A DNA stretch of 64,000 nucleotides from contig JAUMFO010000031.1 of assembly GCA_032119795.1 (NCBI GenBank), positions 1-64,000 of the forward strand. The letters are read 5' to 3'. Position numbers and translations under genes: made by a program. This stretch comes from JAGIBJ01 sp032119795 (lineage in GTDB: Bacteria > Actinomycetota > Thermoleophilia > Solirubrobacterales > Solirubrobacteraceae). Each line of letters opens with the position of its first letter. The first letter of the stretch is position 1. Below are positions 25,351 to 33,795 of this stretch, piece after piece. A model generated the notes under the pieces. That model saw only the letters and a list, made by a program, of their open reading frames with translations, did no database searches and had not been told where the DNA came from.

Positions 25351-26522
25351 CCTGGATCCAGGCTGAGGGCGTCAGCGAGCGTTGCCGACCAGCGGTCGTC
25401 GATGCGCTGCAGGGGTGCGATCCGCCCAGGGTGGGCGCGGTGCTCCGTCAGACGCGAGCTGCGGCAGAACCGGAAGGCCCACTGCTTCGTCGGGCCGTAG
25501 AGACATGCGGCCACGACCTCAAACGCGTCCGGCGCGTAGAACCGGCTGAGCGGGTCCGACTTGGAGGCTCGCGTCTTCTGGATCTCAACCTTGAAGACGC
25601 CGTCCGCCATGGCGCGCGGCGAGGCGTTCTTGCATTCGACGGTCACGTTGCGACCGTCGGCCATCGTGACGTGGAAGTCCGGCGGACCGTCGATCGTGCC
25701 CTCTTCGGCGGACTCGACCGACGGGTCCTGGGCCAGCGCCAGACCGAGGTGGTGCTCCGCTACCCCGCCGCGCATCGCCATGGCCAGCCGACTCTTGCGG
25801 TTGATGATGCTGAGCAGCTCGTGCGACGAGAGCCCGAAGTCGCGCTCGAGCTGATGGGCCCCTCCGACGGAGGTTTCGGCGACGGCCTGCTCCGCCGCCC
25901 GGTAGCGCAGGGCCTGGTCGAGCCCCAGCGCCTGAGCGCGGCGCTCGAGCGCCACGAACCGGAAGAGTTCGCTGGGCCGAAAGCCAACGACCGTCTCCAG
26001 CCCCGGCTCGGTCTGGCTTTTGCGTGGGCCTGAGTGCGTGTCTCGCTCCCAGACGTGCCAGCCGGCCTGGTGCACGGCCTCCACCAGCGTCTCTTTGAAG
26101 TAGATGCTGTTGCCAAGTGGCAGCGGGTCGTAGGCGTAGGGGTCCAGCCCAAAGAGCACCCCCGCCTCCGGGTCGACGACGAGGACCGCGGTGACGTCGA
26201 CGCCGGTGGGATCAAAGCCGATCGGATGGCCGGCCTCGCGCCACTCCCGGCTGGTCACGTCGCCGTAGCGAATCTGGCCGCGGTGCTCGTCGCTCGGCCG
26301 GTTCTTCGTGATCACCCGGTTGGCGTGGAAGACGTAGGCCATGAGCCCAACGCGCGCGCCCGTCGGGTCCTCCACGCCGAGAAACAGCGGAGCACTCGAC
26401 GGCCCAGACGTAAACAGCACCCGGCCACCGGCGTCGGCGACCGCCTGTTCCACGAAGCCGTGGTCCCGGCGTTTCTGCACGCGCTCATAGCGCCTGGCGT
26501 AGGTCCGCGCCGGATCGCTCAC
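25347..26522 (-). CDS. Putative type II restriction endonuclease partner of the methyltransferase
   Basis: 391 residues from GTG 26522 (TTG 26555 possible). No named family is recognised. Near the C-terminus, PPDFHVTMADGRNVTVECKNAS has the spacing of a PD-(D/E)xK nuclease centre (Asp, then Glu-x-Lys). The N-terminal 200 residues (MAYVFHANRVITKNRPSDEH then GRVLFTSGPSSAPLFLG) are a mixed domain that may recognise DNA. The gene overlaps the methyltransferase 3' end by 4 bp in convergent orientation, a common type II layout. The role is inferred from the motif and context together. Confidence 0.75.
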   Translation of the reverse strand: MSDPARTYARRYERVQKRRDHGFVEQAVADAGGRVLFTSGPSSAPLFLGVEDPTGARVGLMAYVFHANRVITKNRPSDEHRGQIRYGDVTSREWREAGHPIGFDPTGVDVTAVLVVDPEAGVLFGLDPYAYDPLPLGNSIYFKETLVEAVHQAGWHVWERDTHSGPRKSQTEPGLETVVGFRPSELFRFVALERRAQALGLDQALRYRAAEQAVAETSVGGAHQLERDFGLSSHELLSIINRKSRLAMAMRGGVAEHHLGLALAQDPSVESAEEGTIDGPPDFHVTMADGRNVTVECKNASPRAMADGVFKVEIQKTRASKSDPLSRFYAPDAFEVVAACLYGPTKQWAFRFCRSSRLTEHRAHPGRIAPLQRIDDRWSATLADALSLDPG

Positions 26523-26654
26523 GGGCGGATTGTGTCCGCTGGTTCGGCGGAGCAAGAAACAGCAGGACGGCCGCAGGGCGTCGGCTCAGCCCGGCCGTCG
26601 AAGAAGACCGAGTATTTCTCGACGAATCTCGACGGCCGCCGAGAAGGGGCGGAC

Positions 26655-27221
26655 TCAGCCGTTGCGGACGCCCGCGAAGACCAGCCCCAGCAGGCGCTGG
26701 GCGCGCACGGGGAACTGGTCGTCGTGCGGCAGACTCCAGAGGCCACCAAGCGCGAGGAGCAGCTCCTCGCCGGTGGCGTCGGAGGTGATCGTGCCGGCCT
26801 CGCGGCCGGCCGCCAGGAGCTTGTCCATCGCGCCGATCAGCACCGTGCGGGGATCGACGGTGATGTCACCACTCGCGCGGGCAGCCTGGAGGGCCTCGCC
26901 GAGCCCGCGCTTCGTCGTCGCGTAGTCCAGGAATCGGGTGCCCCAGGCATCGAGGGCCTCGTCTGGCGCCATCGCGGCGAGGTACTCGTCGACGGCCGAG
27001 CCAAGCGCATAGAGCTCTTGCGCGTAGACCGCGGCGACCAGCGAATCGCGCGTCGGGAAGTTCCGGTAGAGCGTTGCCACGCCAACTCCAGCCCGTCGAG
27101 CGACCTCGTTGAGCGACGCCTCAGGCCCATCCTGAGCGAACTGAAAGAGCGCCGCTTGCAGGATTTTCTCGCGATTGGCCTGCGCGTCGGCGCGGAGCTT
27201 CTTGTCGGTGGACGTGGTCAT
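26655..27221 (-). CDS. TetR-family transcriptional repressor
   Basis: 188 residues from the ATG at 27221. The N-terminal helix-turn-helix ILQAALFQFAQDGPEASLNE then VGVATLYRNFPTRDSLV is classic TetR. The C-terminal ligand pocket is unassigned. It is divergent from an SDR gene with 94 bp between the starts, and two matched operator-like sites lie in that gap. It therefore probably represses both itself and the SDR until a small molecule binds. Confidence 0.9.
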   Translation of the reverse strand: MTTSTDKKLRADAQANREKILQAALFQFAQDGPEASLNEVARRAGVGVATLYRNFPTRDSLVAAVYAQELYALGSAVDEYLAAMAPDEALDAWGTRFLDYATTKRGLGEALQAARASGDITVDPRTVLIGAMDKLLAAGREAGTITSDATGEELLLALGGLWSLPHDDQFPVRAQRLLGLVFAGVRNG

Positions 27222-27225
27222 AAGT

Positions 27226-27238
27226 GGAATAGCGCTCC
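27226..27238. promoter_or_regulatory. Operator-like site 1 in TetR/SDR divergon
   Basis: GGAATAGCGCTCC, flanked by T and A to give TGGA-N7-TCCA. It matches site 2 as GGA-R-Y-AGCG-Y-TCC and sits at the TetR start. Confidence 0.6.
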
Positions 27239-27268
27239 ATTTCGCCGCTAGTGTCAGAACAACGAAGC

Positions 27269-27281
27269 GGAGCAGCGTTCC
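27269..27281. promoter_or_regulatory. Operator-like site 2 in TetR/SDR divergon
   Basis: GGAGCAGCGTTCC with CGGA-N7-TCCG arms. It is 43 bp (about four helical turns) from site 1 and 35 bp before the SDR start. Confidence 0.6.
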
Positions 27282-27315
27282 GTTTGATTCTAGCGACACC
27301 AGAAAGGAACCCGAC

Positions 27316-28152
27316 ATGAGCAAAGTTTGGTTCATCACCGGCACCTCCAAGGGCTTCGGCCGGGTGTGGGCGCAGGCGGCCCTCGAGCGCGGCGACCAGG
27401 TCGCCGCTACTGCCCGCGATCTCTCCACCTTGGACGCGCTCGTGGAGCAGTTCGGGAGCGACGCCGTCCTGCCACTCGCCCTCGACGTGACCGACAAGGC
27501 CGGCGTCGACGCCGCGCTGGCGGCGGCCCACGCGAAGTTCGGCCGGATCGATGTCGTCGTCAACAACGCGGGCTACGGCCTCTTCGGCATGGTCGAGGAG
27601 ATCAGCGAAGTGGAGGCCCGCGCGCAGCTGGAGACCAACGTCTTCGGCGCCTTGTGGGTCACGCAGGCGGCCCTCCCCTATCTGCGCGAGCAGGGCAGCG
27701 GCCACCTCCTGCAGGTCTCGTCGATCGGCGGCGTGAACGCCTTCCCGATGATCGGCCTCTACCACGCCTCCAAGTGGGCGCTTGAGGGCTTCAGCCAGTC
27801 ACTGGCCGCCGAGGTCAAGGACTTCGGGATCAACGTGACGATCATCGAGCCCGCTGGCTACGCCACCGACTGGGGCGGGCCGTCGTCGATCCACGCCACC
27901 CCGCTGCCGGCCTACGACGAGGCGCGTGCGCGCGTCGCGGCCTGGCGCGCCGAGCGGGCGGGGATCGCCGGCGATCCGAACGCCACGGCCGACGCGATCT
28001 TCGCGGTCGTCGACGCCGAGGCGCCGCCGCTGCGGCTGTTCCTCGGCGAGGTCGGCCTGCCGATGACGCGCGCGGAGTACGCCAAGCGAATCGAGGAGTG
28101 GGAGCAGTGGGACGCCGTGGCCTCGGCCGCCCAGGGGACGGTGCAGGCATGA
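27316..28152 (+). CDS. Short-chain dehydrogenase/reductase
   Basis: 278 residues from the ATG at 27316, with SD AGGAAC upstream. Classical SDR features: WFITGTSKGFG (cofactor Gly motif), DVVVNNAGYG, LLQVSSIGG with the catalytic Ser, and YHASK with the catalytic Tyr/Lys at about residue 152. The long C-terminus (FLGEVGLPMTRAEYAKRIEE) fits the subgroup often annotated as SDR family oxidoreductase with a TetR neighbour. It reduces or oxidises an unknown carbonyl or alcohol with NAD(P). Probably controlled by the divergent TetR protein. Confidence 0.9.
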   Translation: MSKVWFITGTSKGFGRVWAQAALERGDQVAATARDLSTLDALVEQFGSDAVLPLALDVTDKAGVDAALAAAHAKFGRIDVVVNNAGYGLFGMVEEISEVEARAQLETNVFGALWVTQAALPYLREQGSGHLLQVSSIGGVNAFPMIGLYHASKWALEGFSQSLAAEVKDFGINVTIIEPAGYATDWGGPSSIHATPLPAYDEARARVAAWRAERAGIAGDPNATADAIFAVVDAEAPPLRLFLGEVGLPMTRAEYAKRIEEWEQWDAVASAAQGTVQA

Positions 28153-28344
28153 CCGCGGTGCAAAGCAGCCGCGCCCGCGGCGTCAGTGGACCCAGCGCGA
28201 GCTGGCCCGGCTGGCTCGGCTACCCGGCGGCGCCCCGCGGCCCTGAGGCTCGCCGAGCGCGCGCCGCTGCCGCAGGCCTGATCGGCGCGCCGACCTGCGG
28301 CCCTTCGACACGAAGGAGCGCGCCGGGCGCGGTGACGGCCGAGG

Positions 28345-28764
28345 CTAGAACGCCGTCAGCAACTGCACGTCGGATGAGTCCTCAGCGAGCGATGCGATCC
28401 CCGAGTCGAACGTCACGAGGGACAACCCTCGACGCCTTGCGAGGACCAGCAGGTGCGCGTCGGTGACCTGGCGGTGCCCCAGCAGGTGAGGGACGTCGGC
28501 ATCGCGCAGTGACACGTCGTCGGCCAGGAACGTATGCCCCGGCGCCTGGCACATCTCGGTGAGAACGTCTCGTGCGTCGGCCACCGAGATCGCACTTGGG
28601 AGCACCTTCGGGTTGGAGGACACGCGAACGAATCCACTCTCCGTCACGGCACACGTCGACCACCCACCCGTGGCGTTGCCGGCGAACCATGCCCGCGCAG
28701 CGGCGTGATGCACATGGGAGTCCCAGGCCAACGCCACGAGGACGTTGACGTCGAGCAGCGCCAC
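28345..28764 (-). CDS. PIN-domain toxin (VapC-like)
   Basis: 139 residues. PIN acids are in place: ALLDVNVLVALAW (Asp5), AVTESGFVRVSSNP (Glu), QVTDAHLLVLARR (Asp) and LVTFDSGI (Asp). It belongs to the TA-system VapC group with the ESGF/R motif. It lies 6 bp after the RHH antitoxin gene and is expressed with it. A predicted RNase, harmless while bound by the antitoxin. Confidence 0.88.
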   Translation of the reverse strand: MALLDVNVLVALAWDSHVHHAAARAWFAGNATGGWSTCAVTESGFVRVSSNPKVLPSAISVADARDVLTEMCQAPGHTFLADDVSLRDADVPHLLGHRQVTDAHLLVLARRRGLSLVTFDSGIASLAEDSSDVQLLTAF

Positions 28765-28770
28765 CCGCGA

Positions 28771-28992
28771 TCAGTCCTCGTCGAGTGCGCGCCGCACCAT
28801 CTCCGGCGTGATCGCCGGAGTCCCAGCCGGAACGCGGATCACTGGCAGCCCAGTGCCGGACTCGACTCGCGCAGGCGTCAGTCCGCGGCGGGCGAGCTCC
28901 GAGATCACCGAACCGAGCGAGCGCTTCTCCGCGCTGGCCAGCTCACGCGCCGCGGCGACGACATCGTCATCGAGTGAGAGGGTCGTGCGCAC
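28771..28992 (-). CDS. Ribbon-helix-helix antitoxin (VapB/CopG-like)
   Basis: 73 residues from a GTG. The N-terminal MRTTLSLDDDVVAAARELAS and SLGSVISELARRGL form a ribbon-helix-helix DNA-binding dimer unit. The C-terminus (PVIRVPAGTPAITPEMVRRA) is the toxin-neutralising tail. It autoregulates the pair. The start has TAGCAT 6 nt upstream (29004-28999), a leaderless promoter. Confidence 0.88.
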   Translation of the reverse strand: MRTTLSLDDDVVAAARELASAEKRSLGSVISELARRGLTPARVESGTGLPVIRVPAGTPAITPEMVRRALDED

Positions 28993-28998
28993 AGATTG

Positions 28999-29004
28999 AT
29001 GCTA
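28999..29004 (-). promoter_or_regulatory. Leaderless -10 box TAGCAT for RHH/PIN operon
   Basis: TAGCAT lies 6 nt before the GTG at 28992, within a GCTAGC palindrome that may help autoregulation. Confidence 0.55.
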
Positions 29005-29033
29005 GCGCATCACCGCATCAAACTGGCCGAAAC

Positions 29034-29387
29034 TCAGGCCTTTTTCACCACGCTCGACTTCAGCTGCATCGCGCCGAAGCCGTCGACCTTGCCGTCGAGG
29101 TCGTGGTCGCCGACGCCGTCGATCAAGCGGATGCCCTTCACCTTCGTGCCGCGCTTGATCGGCTTGGGGTAGCCCTTGACCGGGAGATCCTTGACGATCA
29201 CGACGGTGTCGCCGTCGGCGAGGACGTTGCCGACGGAGTCCTTGATCACGGGGTCGCCGGAGGCGTCATCGCTCGCCGGCGCGTCGCCGATCCACTCGTG
29301 GGCGCACATCGAGCAAACGGTCAGGCCGCCGAGCTCGTAGGTGTACTCGCTGGCGCATTCGGGGCAGACGGGGACGGATTCGGTCAT
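29034..29387 (-). CDS. PhnA/YjdM-family zinc-ribbon protein
   Basis: 117 residues from the ATG at 29387. The N-terminal zinc ribbon VCPECASEYTYE then TVCSMCAHEW is followed by the PhnA core (DSVGNVLADGDTVVIVKDL, KVKGIRLIDG, DHDLDGKVDGFG, MQLKSSVVKKA). Despite the historical name, the family is not a phosphonoacetate hydrolase, and its exact function is unsettled. A -10 box lies 7 nt upstream. Single gene. Confidence 0.9.
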   Translation of the reverse strand: MTESVPVCPECASEYTYELGGLTVCSMCAHEWIGDAPASDDASGDPVIKDSVGNVLADGDTVVIVKDLPVKGYPKPIKRGTKVKGIRLIDGVGDHDLDGKVDGFGAMQLKSSVVKKA

Positions 29388-29394
29388 TGCAACA

Positions 29395-29400
29395 AGCGTA
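29395..29400 (-). promoter_or_regulatory. Leaderless -10 box TACGCT
   Basis: TACGCT lies 7 nt before the ATG at 29387. Confidence 0.55.
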
Positions 29401-29518
29401 AGGAAGTGCACCCACCCTGCGCCGGACGACCCCGTCCTCTTCGGCTCGCCGGGCAGCTCCGCGGAGGTTCCCGCCGAGCGCTCGGCGAACTACCCACGCG
29501 CAGGTGCAGCGCTGCCCA

Positions 29519-29524
29519 TAGCTT
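29519..29524 (+). promoter_or_regulatory. Leaderless -10 box TAGCTT
   Basis: TAGCTT lies 6 nt before the ATG at 29531. Confidence 0.6.
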
Positions 29525-29530
29525 CGGCGC

Positions 29531-31627
29531 ATGGGCATTCGACGTTGGTGGCCGGTCCTCGCCGTGGCGGCGCTCTTCGCTGGGCCGTCGACGGCAGATG
29601 CGGCGCGGCCGATCCTGCCCGCACAGGTCTCCGGGACGCATTTCGTCGTGCACTACTACCCGGCCACGGCGTCGACGGAGTATGCGACGGCTGGCCTCGC
29701 TGACTTCGAGGAGTCGTATGCCCGCCTGGTCGCTGGTGGTGGCGGCATACCCAACGCCGGACTCCGCGCGCCCGTCAACGACGCGCCGCTGGGTGGCGAC
29801 GGCCGAACCGACGTCTACCTGATGGCCCCGACCTCCCTGCCGGACTTCACCGGAGGCTTGGAGGTCGGCGATCACCGCAGCTTCCCGGACCCGCTCGTCG
29901 ACAGCGGCTACCTCTACATGACGCCCGACCTCACCCGAAGCGGGTTTCGATTCCGCGCCGCCCACGAGTTCATGCACGTGATCCAAGACGCCTACCTCTC
30001 CACCGTCGGCCTGCTCACCGAGAGTTCGGCCAACTGGGCTGCGGAGCAGGGGTTGGCGGACGTCGACCCAGGAGACAACAACTTCAGCGTGCCGTGGCTG
30101 CCACTCGACTGCACATATGGCGAGTGGAACGGTGAGAAATGCGGCAACGGCTACCGCCAATGGCCGTTCCTGCAGCGCCTCACCGAGCGATTCGGAGTGG
30201 GCTTCATGGACCGCCTCTGGATGCGCCTACGGACCGAGTGCCCGTGCGACGTTACGACCCCCGCCCTCGACCGCCAGCTCCTTGAGCACGCGATCGCGGC
30301 CGAGCCTGGTGACGAGACGCTCGGCTCGATGTTTGCGGACTATGCGGCGGCGCTGTGGAACCCGAAGGGCTGGGTCACCTCGGCGATCAGCACGATGTAC
30401 CAGTACGAGGTGCCTGCGGCCACCGACGTGACGCTGACGCGCGATACCCCCTCAAGCGGCGTGCAACCCGTCGTCATCGACCACCTGGCGACTCGTTACC
30501 TGCGCCTGCGCCTCGCCGGGCCAGCCGCCGCTGGCGATGCCGTGCGCCTGACGGTCACGCGGCCGGGGACCCCGGCCGCGCCGATTCGTGTGCTCTCCGG
30601 CGTCGGCAGCGACCAGCCGCGCCAGATCGCCGTGCTGCCGGCGACCGCACCCGGCACCTACTCCGGGACGGTGTCGCTTGACGTGGCCAGCGTGACCGAC
30701 GTCGTGCTGCCATTGGTCAACGACGGGATCACCGACGGCGCAGGCTTCACCTGGCAGGCCGAACTCGTCCCGGGTGGCCCGCCAACGCCGCCAGCTGGCG
30801 ACCGTCGGGCCAGTCCGGCGCGGATCCAGCCGCGGACGACCACCGTCGTCGACAATGCCTACGCCACCGACGCCACCGACGAGCCTCCGGCCTGCCCGAC
30901 CACGCTCTCGGCCACGCGCGGCGTTTGGTTTGTGGTGCTCGTCGACCGCGGCCCGCTGGTGATCGACCCGCGCGGATCGGACTTCGAAGCCGCTGTGGCG
31001 GTCTTCGACATCTCCACCGGCGCCCCGACCCTCTGGGCCTGTTCCAAACCGGGAGAAGGCGGACTGATCTCCGCCGACACCTATGCCCGCGAGTACCTCA
31101 TCTACGTGGGACGAGCTCGCTCCGCCACGGGGCTCGGCCACACGCTGCGACTCGCCATCGACGGCGTCCCGAACTCCTTCGGGACCGAGCCCGAGCCGCT
31201 CGACGTGACCGCGCCAAGCGTGGGAGAGCTGCGGCTCACGCCCGCCCGCTTCCGCGCCGCCAAACGCGGAGCGCCGTTCCCGTCGACGGCGGCCAAGAAG
31301 ACGGGCTCGACCGTGAGCTTCACCCTGTCGGAGGCCAGCGACGTGCGCTTCGGCTTCCAGGCGCGCGTGACGGGCCGCAAGGTCGGGACGAGCTGCGTGC
31401 CAACCACGTCACGCAACCGCAGTCGCAAACCGTGCAAGCGGTGGGCCGAGATCGGAAAGGCCACCGTCCGCGGCGTGAAGGCCGGCGACGTGCGGATGCC
31501 CTTCAGCGGGCGTCGCACGGCCAAGCGCGCGCTGCGCCCTGGGAACTACCGCCTGTCGGCCGCCGCGACCGACGTCGCCGGAAACTCCAGCTCGGCCGTC
31601 ACCAGGACGTTCGCGATCAAGCGGTAG
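29531..31627 (+). CDS. Secreted metallopeptidase-like protein with C-terminal beta module
   Basis: 698 residues. The signal peptide ends near ADAARP. The central region has AAHEFMHVIQDAYL (an HExxH-like HEFMH zinc site, about residue 148) followed by LLTESSANWAAE, whose Glu could be the third ligand, as in gluzincin-like families. A beta-rich middle (about 300-550) resembles pre-peptidase/Ig domains. The C-terminal 140 residues (LTPARFRAAKRG, TVSFTLSEASDVRF, RALRPGNYRLSAAATD then AGNSSS) form a module shared with the protein at 53062. Probably an extracellular peptidase; the substrate is unknown. Confidence 0.75.
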   Translation: MGIRRWWPVLAVAALFAGPSTADAARPILPAQVSGTHFVVHYYPATASTEYATAGLADFEESYARLVAGGGGIPNAGLRAPVNDAPLGGDGRTDVYLMAPTSLPDFTGGLEVGDHRSFPDPLVDSGYLYMTPDLTRSGFRFRAAHEFMHVIQDAYLSTVGLLTESSANWAAEQGLADVDPGDNNFSVPWLPLDCTYGEWNGEKCGNGYRQWPFLQRLTERFGVGFMDRLWMRLRTECPCDVTTPALDRQLLEHAIAAEPGDETLGSMFADYAAALWNPKGWVTSAISTMYQYEVPAATDVTLTRDTPSSGVQPVVIDHLATRYLRLRLAGPAAAGDAVRLTVTRPGTPAAPIRVLSGVGSDQPRQIAVLPATAPGTYSGTVSLDVASVTDVVLPLVNDGITDGAGFTWQAELVPGGPPTPPAGDRRASPARIQPRTTTVVDNAYATDATDEPPACPTTLSATRGVWFVVLVDRGPLVIDPRGSDFEAAVAVFDISTGAPTLWACSKPGEGGLISADTYAREYLIYVGRARSATGLGHTLRLAIDGVPNSFGTEPEPLDVTAPSVGELRLTPARFRAAKRGAPFPSTAAKKTGSTVSFTLSEASDVRFGFQARVTGRKVGTSCVPTTSRNRSRKPCKRWAEIGKATVRGVKAGDVRMPFSGRRTAKRALRPGNYRLSAAATDVAGNSSSAVTRTFAIKR

Positions 31628-31641
31628 CCCGACGCGGGAAG

Positions 31642-32775
31642 CTACTTCTTCAGCTCGAGTTCCAGGCCGCCGAGGTAGCTGCGCTCGGCGGCGTCGGTGC
31701 AGACGATCGCCAGCGAGGTCTTGAGCTTGCTGGCCCTGGCGAGCTTGGCGCGGTATTTGCGGTCGACGGCGACGCCGATCTCGGTCGCGGCTCCGGCCTT
31801 GAAGGTGATCGCCTTGCTGGTTCCCAGCGTCAGCTCCTTCTTGCCGAGCTTCAGGCGCTTGGCCTCGCGCTTGCTGACGGCGATGGCGATCGCTCCGGTG
31901 CAGGTGGCGTTGGCCGTGAGCGTGAGGGTGATCTTCTTGCCCTTGGCCAGCGCGCGCGGCGTCTGCAGCTTGGTCACGCCACCGGCAAGCGTCAGCTCTG
32001 AGGAGGCGCTGGGAGGGGTCGCGCCGGGGCCGCTGGGCGGGGTGCCCGGGGTCGTTCCCGGGGCGTTTTGCGCGGTGCGGTCGACGCTGGTGCAGGCGCT
32101 GACGACGTCGGCGGTATCGACCTCGGCGGCATCGGCGCCGCCGCCGCAGTCCACGGAATCGGGCTCGCCGTCGCGGGCGAAGAGCTTGTCGTTGCCGCCC
32201 GCGTAGAGGGTGCCGCCGTCACCGAGGAGGTTGTCCCGGCCAGCGCCGCCGATCACGGTGTCGCTGCCATCCCAGCCGTCGACCTTGTCGTCGCCGTCGC
32301 CGCCGTCGACGGTGTCGTCGCCACGGCCGCCGGCAAGGTCGTCGTTGCCCGTGCCACCACGGACGGTGTCCTTGCCGTTGCCGGTCTCGATGGTGTCGTT
32401 GCCCGGGCCGGCGTCGATCGTCTGCGCGACGTCGATCGTGATCGCCCGCTTGTAGTAGTCGTCGCCGCCGCCGAGGTTCGCGACGATCGTGTCGGTCGCG
32501 GCAAAGATGCCGCACGCCACCTGGTCAGGGCCGTCCTGGAAGCACCCGGGGCCGGGCGTCACGATCCCGCCGGGCAGCTCGTCCTGGATCGCCGTGTCGG
32601 TCGAGTCAAACGGTGCGACGAGACGGCTCGCGGTGTCATCGCCGGTGATCGTCACGACCGAGCCGACCTTCGACACCGTCGTCGCGGCCGTAGCGACCGA
32701 CGGAACGAGCGCGAGGACGGCAGCTGCCAGCACCGCCGAGACGCAAGAACACAGTGCTGATTGGGGGCGGCGCAT
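31642..32775 (-). CDS. Secreted calcium-binding RTX-repeat protein
   Basis: 377 residues from the ATG at 32775, which has a -10 box 7 nt away. The signal peptide ends at VATAAT. Residues about 110-200 contain RTX nonapeptides (GGTGNDDLAGGRGDDTVDGG, GWDGSDTVIGGAGRDNL) that form Ca2+-filled parallel beta-rolls outside the cell. A Pro/Ser linker and a Lys/Ala-rich beta domain (LTLTANATCTGAIAIAVSKR) complete it. No catalytic domain is visible, so a structural or surface role is likely. It converges on the metallopeptidase-like gene with a 14-bp gap. Confidence 0.85.
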   Translation of the reverse strand: MRRPQSALCSCVSAVLAAAVLALVPSVATAATTVSKVGSVVTITGDDTASRLVAPFDSTDTAIQDELPGGIVTPGPGCFQDGPDQVACGIFAATDTIVANLGGGDDYYKRAITIDVAQTIDAGPGNDTIETGNGKDTVRGGTGNDDLAGGRGDDTVDGGDGDDKVDGWDGSDTVIGGAGRDNLLGDGGTLYAGGNDKLFARDGEPDSVDCGGGADAAEVDTADVVSACTSVDRTAQNAPGTTPGTPPSGPGATPPSASSELTLAGGVTKLQTPRALAKGKKITLTLTANATCTGAIAIAVSKREAKRLKLGKKELTLGTSKAITFKAGAATEIGVAVDRKYRAKLARASKLKTSLAIVCTDAAERSYLGGLELELKK

Positions 32776-32782
32776 GCTGCGG

Positions 32783-32788
32783 AAGATA
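32783..32788 (-). promoter_or_regulatory. Leaderless -10 box TATCTT
   Basis: TATCTT lies 7 nt before the ATG at 32775. Confidence 0.5.
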
Positions 32789-32832
32789 ACGGGTGCATCG
32801 TGAAGCGAACGCCGCGGCGCTAGAAAGGGACC

Positions 32833-33744
32833 ATGCAGATCACCCGCACCCCTGACTCGGCGTTCGACGGCCTGCCGGACTATCCGTTTGCGCCGCACTA
32901 CGCGGAACTCGGCGGCGGCCTGCGGATGCACTACGTGGATGAGGGAGACCGCGGGGCGGCGCCGGTGCTGATGCTCCACGGCGAGCCAACGTGGTCGTAC
33001 CTCTACCGCCACATGATTCCGGTCTGCGCTGCCGCCGGGCACCGGGTGATCGCGCCCGATCTGATCGGCTTTGGCAAGTCAGACAAGCCGAGCTCGCGCG
33101 GCGACTACAGCTACCAGCGCCACGTCGACTGGATCACCGAGCTGGTGGGCCAGCTGGACCTCACCAACATCACCCTGTTCTGCCAGGACTGGGGCGCGTT
33201 GATCGGCCTGCGAGTGGCCGCGGAGCACTCCGATCGCTTCGCGCGGATTGTGGTCGGCAACGGCGCGCTTCCGATCGCCAGCTCGGGGGCGCGCCCGACG
33301 CGAGCCAACGTCGCCGCGTTTTTGGCGTGGCGCACGTTCGCGATCTACAGCCCGGTCTTCCCGACGGGCCGAATCGTCAACGCCGGGAGCTTGCGCAAGC
33401 TAACCCCCGGTGAGCGGGCCGCCTACGACGCACCGTTCAGGGCCCCCGCGTCCAAAGCCGGTGCGCGGGCATTCCCCGCGCTCGTGCCGCTGAACGAACG
33501 CGATCCGGCGATCCCGGCAAACCGGGCCGCGTGGGAGGTACTCGGCCGCTGGGACAAACCACTCTTGACGGTCTTCAGCGACCGAGACCCGATCATGCGC
33601 GGCGGGCACAAGGCGTTCCAGCGGCATGTGCCGGGTGCCGCCGGCCAGCCGCACACCACCACCCACGGCGGGCACTTCCTCCAAGAAGACGCTGGCCCCG
33701 AGCTCGCCGCCCAGATCAACGCGCTGATCGCCGCCACGACCTGA
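32833..33744 (+). CDS. dhmA: Haloalkane dehalogenase, subfamily HLD-I (DhmA-like)
   Basis: 303 residues, the usual length. The hydrolase signature LMLHGEPTWSYLYRHMIP carries the oxyanion Glu and the halide-binding-type Trp. The nucleophile is Asp in LFCQDWGALIGLRVA (about residue 117), and the base is His in HGGHFLQEDAG near the C-terminus. The overall pattern (PDLIGFGKSDKP, DPAIPANRAAWEVLGRWDKP) is closest to mycobacterial DhmA. It hydrolyses C-halogen bonds of short haloalkanes to alcohols. The natural substrate is unknown, and HLD-I proteins are sometimes misannotated epoxide hydrolases, but the Asp-Trp motif favours dehalogenase. SD AAAGGGA precedes the ATG. Confidence 0.88.
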   Translation: MQITRTPDSAFDGLPDYPFAPHYAELGGGLRMHYVDEGDRGAAPVLMLHGEPTWSYLYRHMIPVCAAAGHRVIAPDLIGFGKSDKPSSRGDYSYQRHVDWITELVGQLDLTNITLFCQDWGALIGLRVAAEHSDRFARIVVGNGALPIASSGARPTRANVAAFLAWRTFAIYSPVFPTGRIVNAGSLRKLTPGERAAYDAPFRAPASKAGARAFPALVPLNERDPAIPANRAAWEVLGRWDKPLLTVFSDRDPIMRGGHKAFQRHVPGAAGQPHTTTHGGHFLQEDAGPELAAQINALIAATT

Positions 33745-33765
33745 GCCGCTACCCACGAGCCCGCG

Positions 33766-33795
33766 GCGCCTCAGGCGCTGCTCGCCTCAGGCGAG
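33766..33795. terminator. Tandem hairpins between convergent genes
   Basis: GCGCC-TCA-GGCGC (33766-33778) and CTCGCC-TCA-GGCGAG (33781-33795). The second includes the asparaginase stop codon. A likely bidirectional terminator. Confidence 0.65.
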
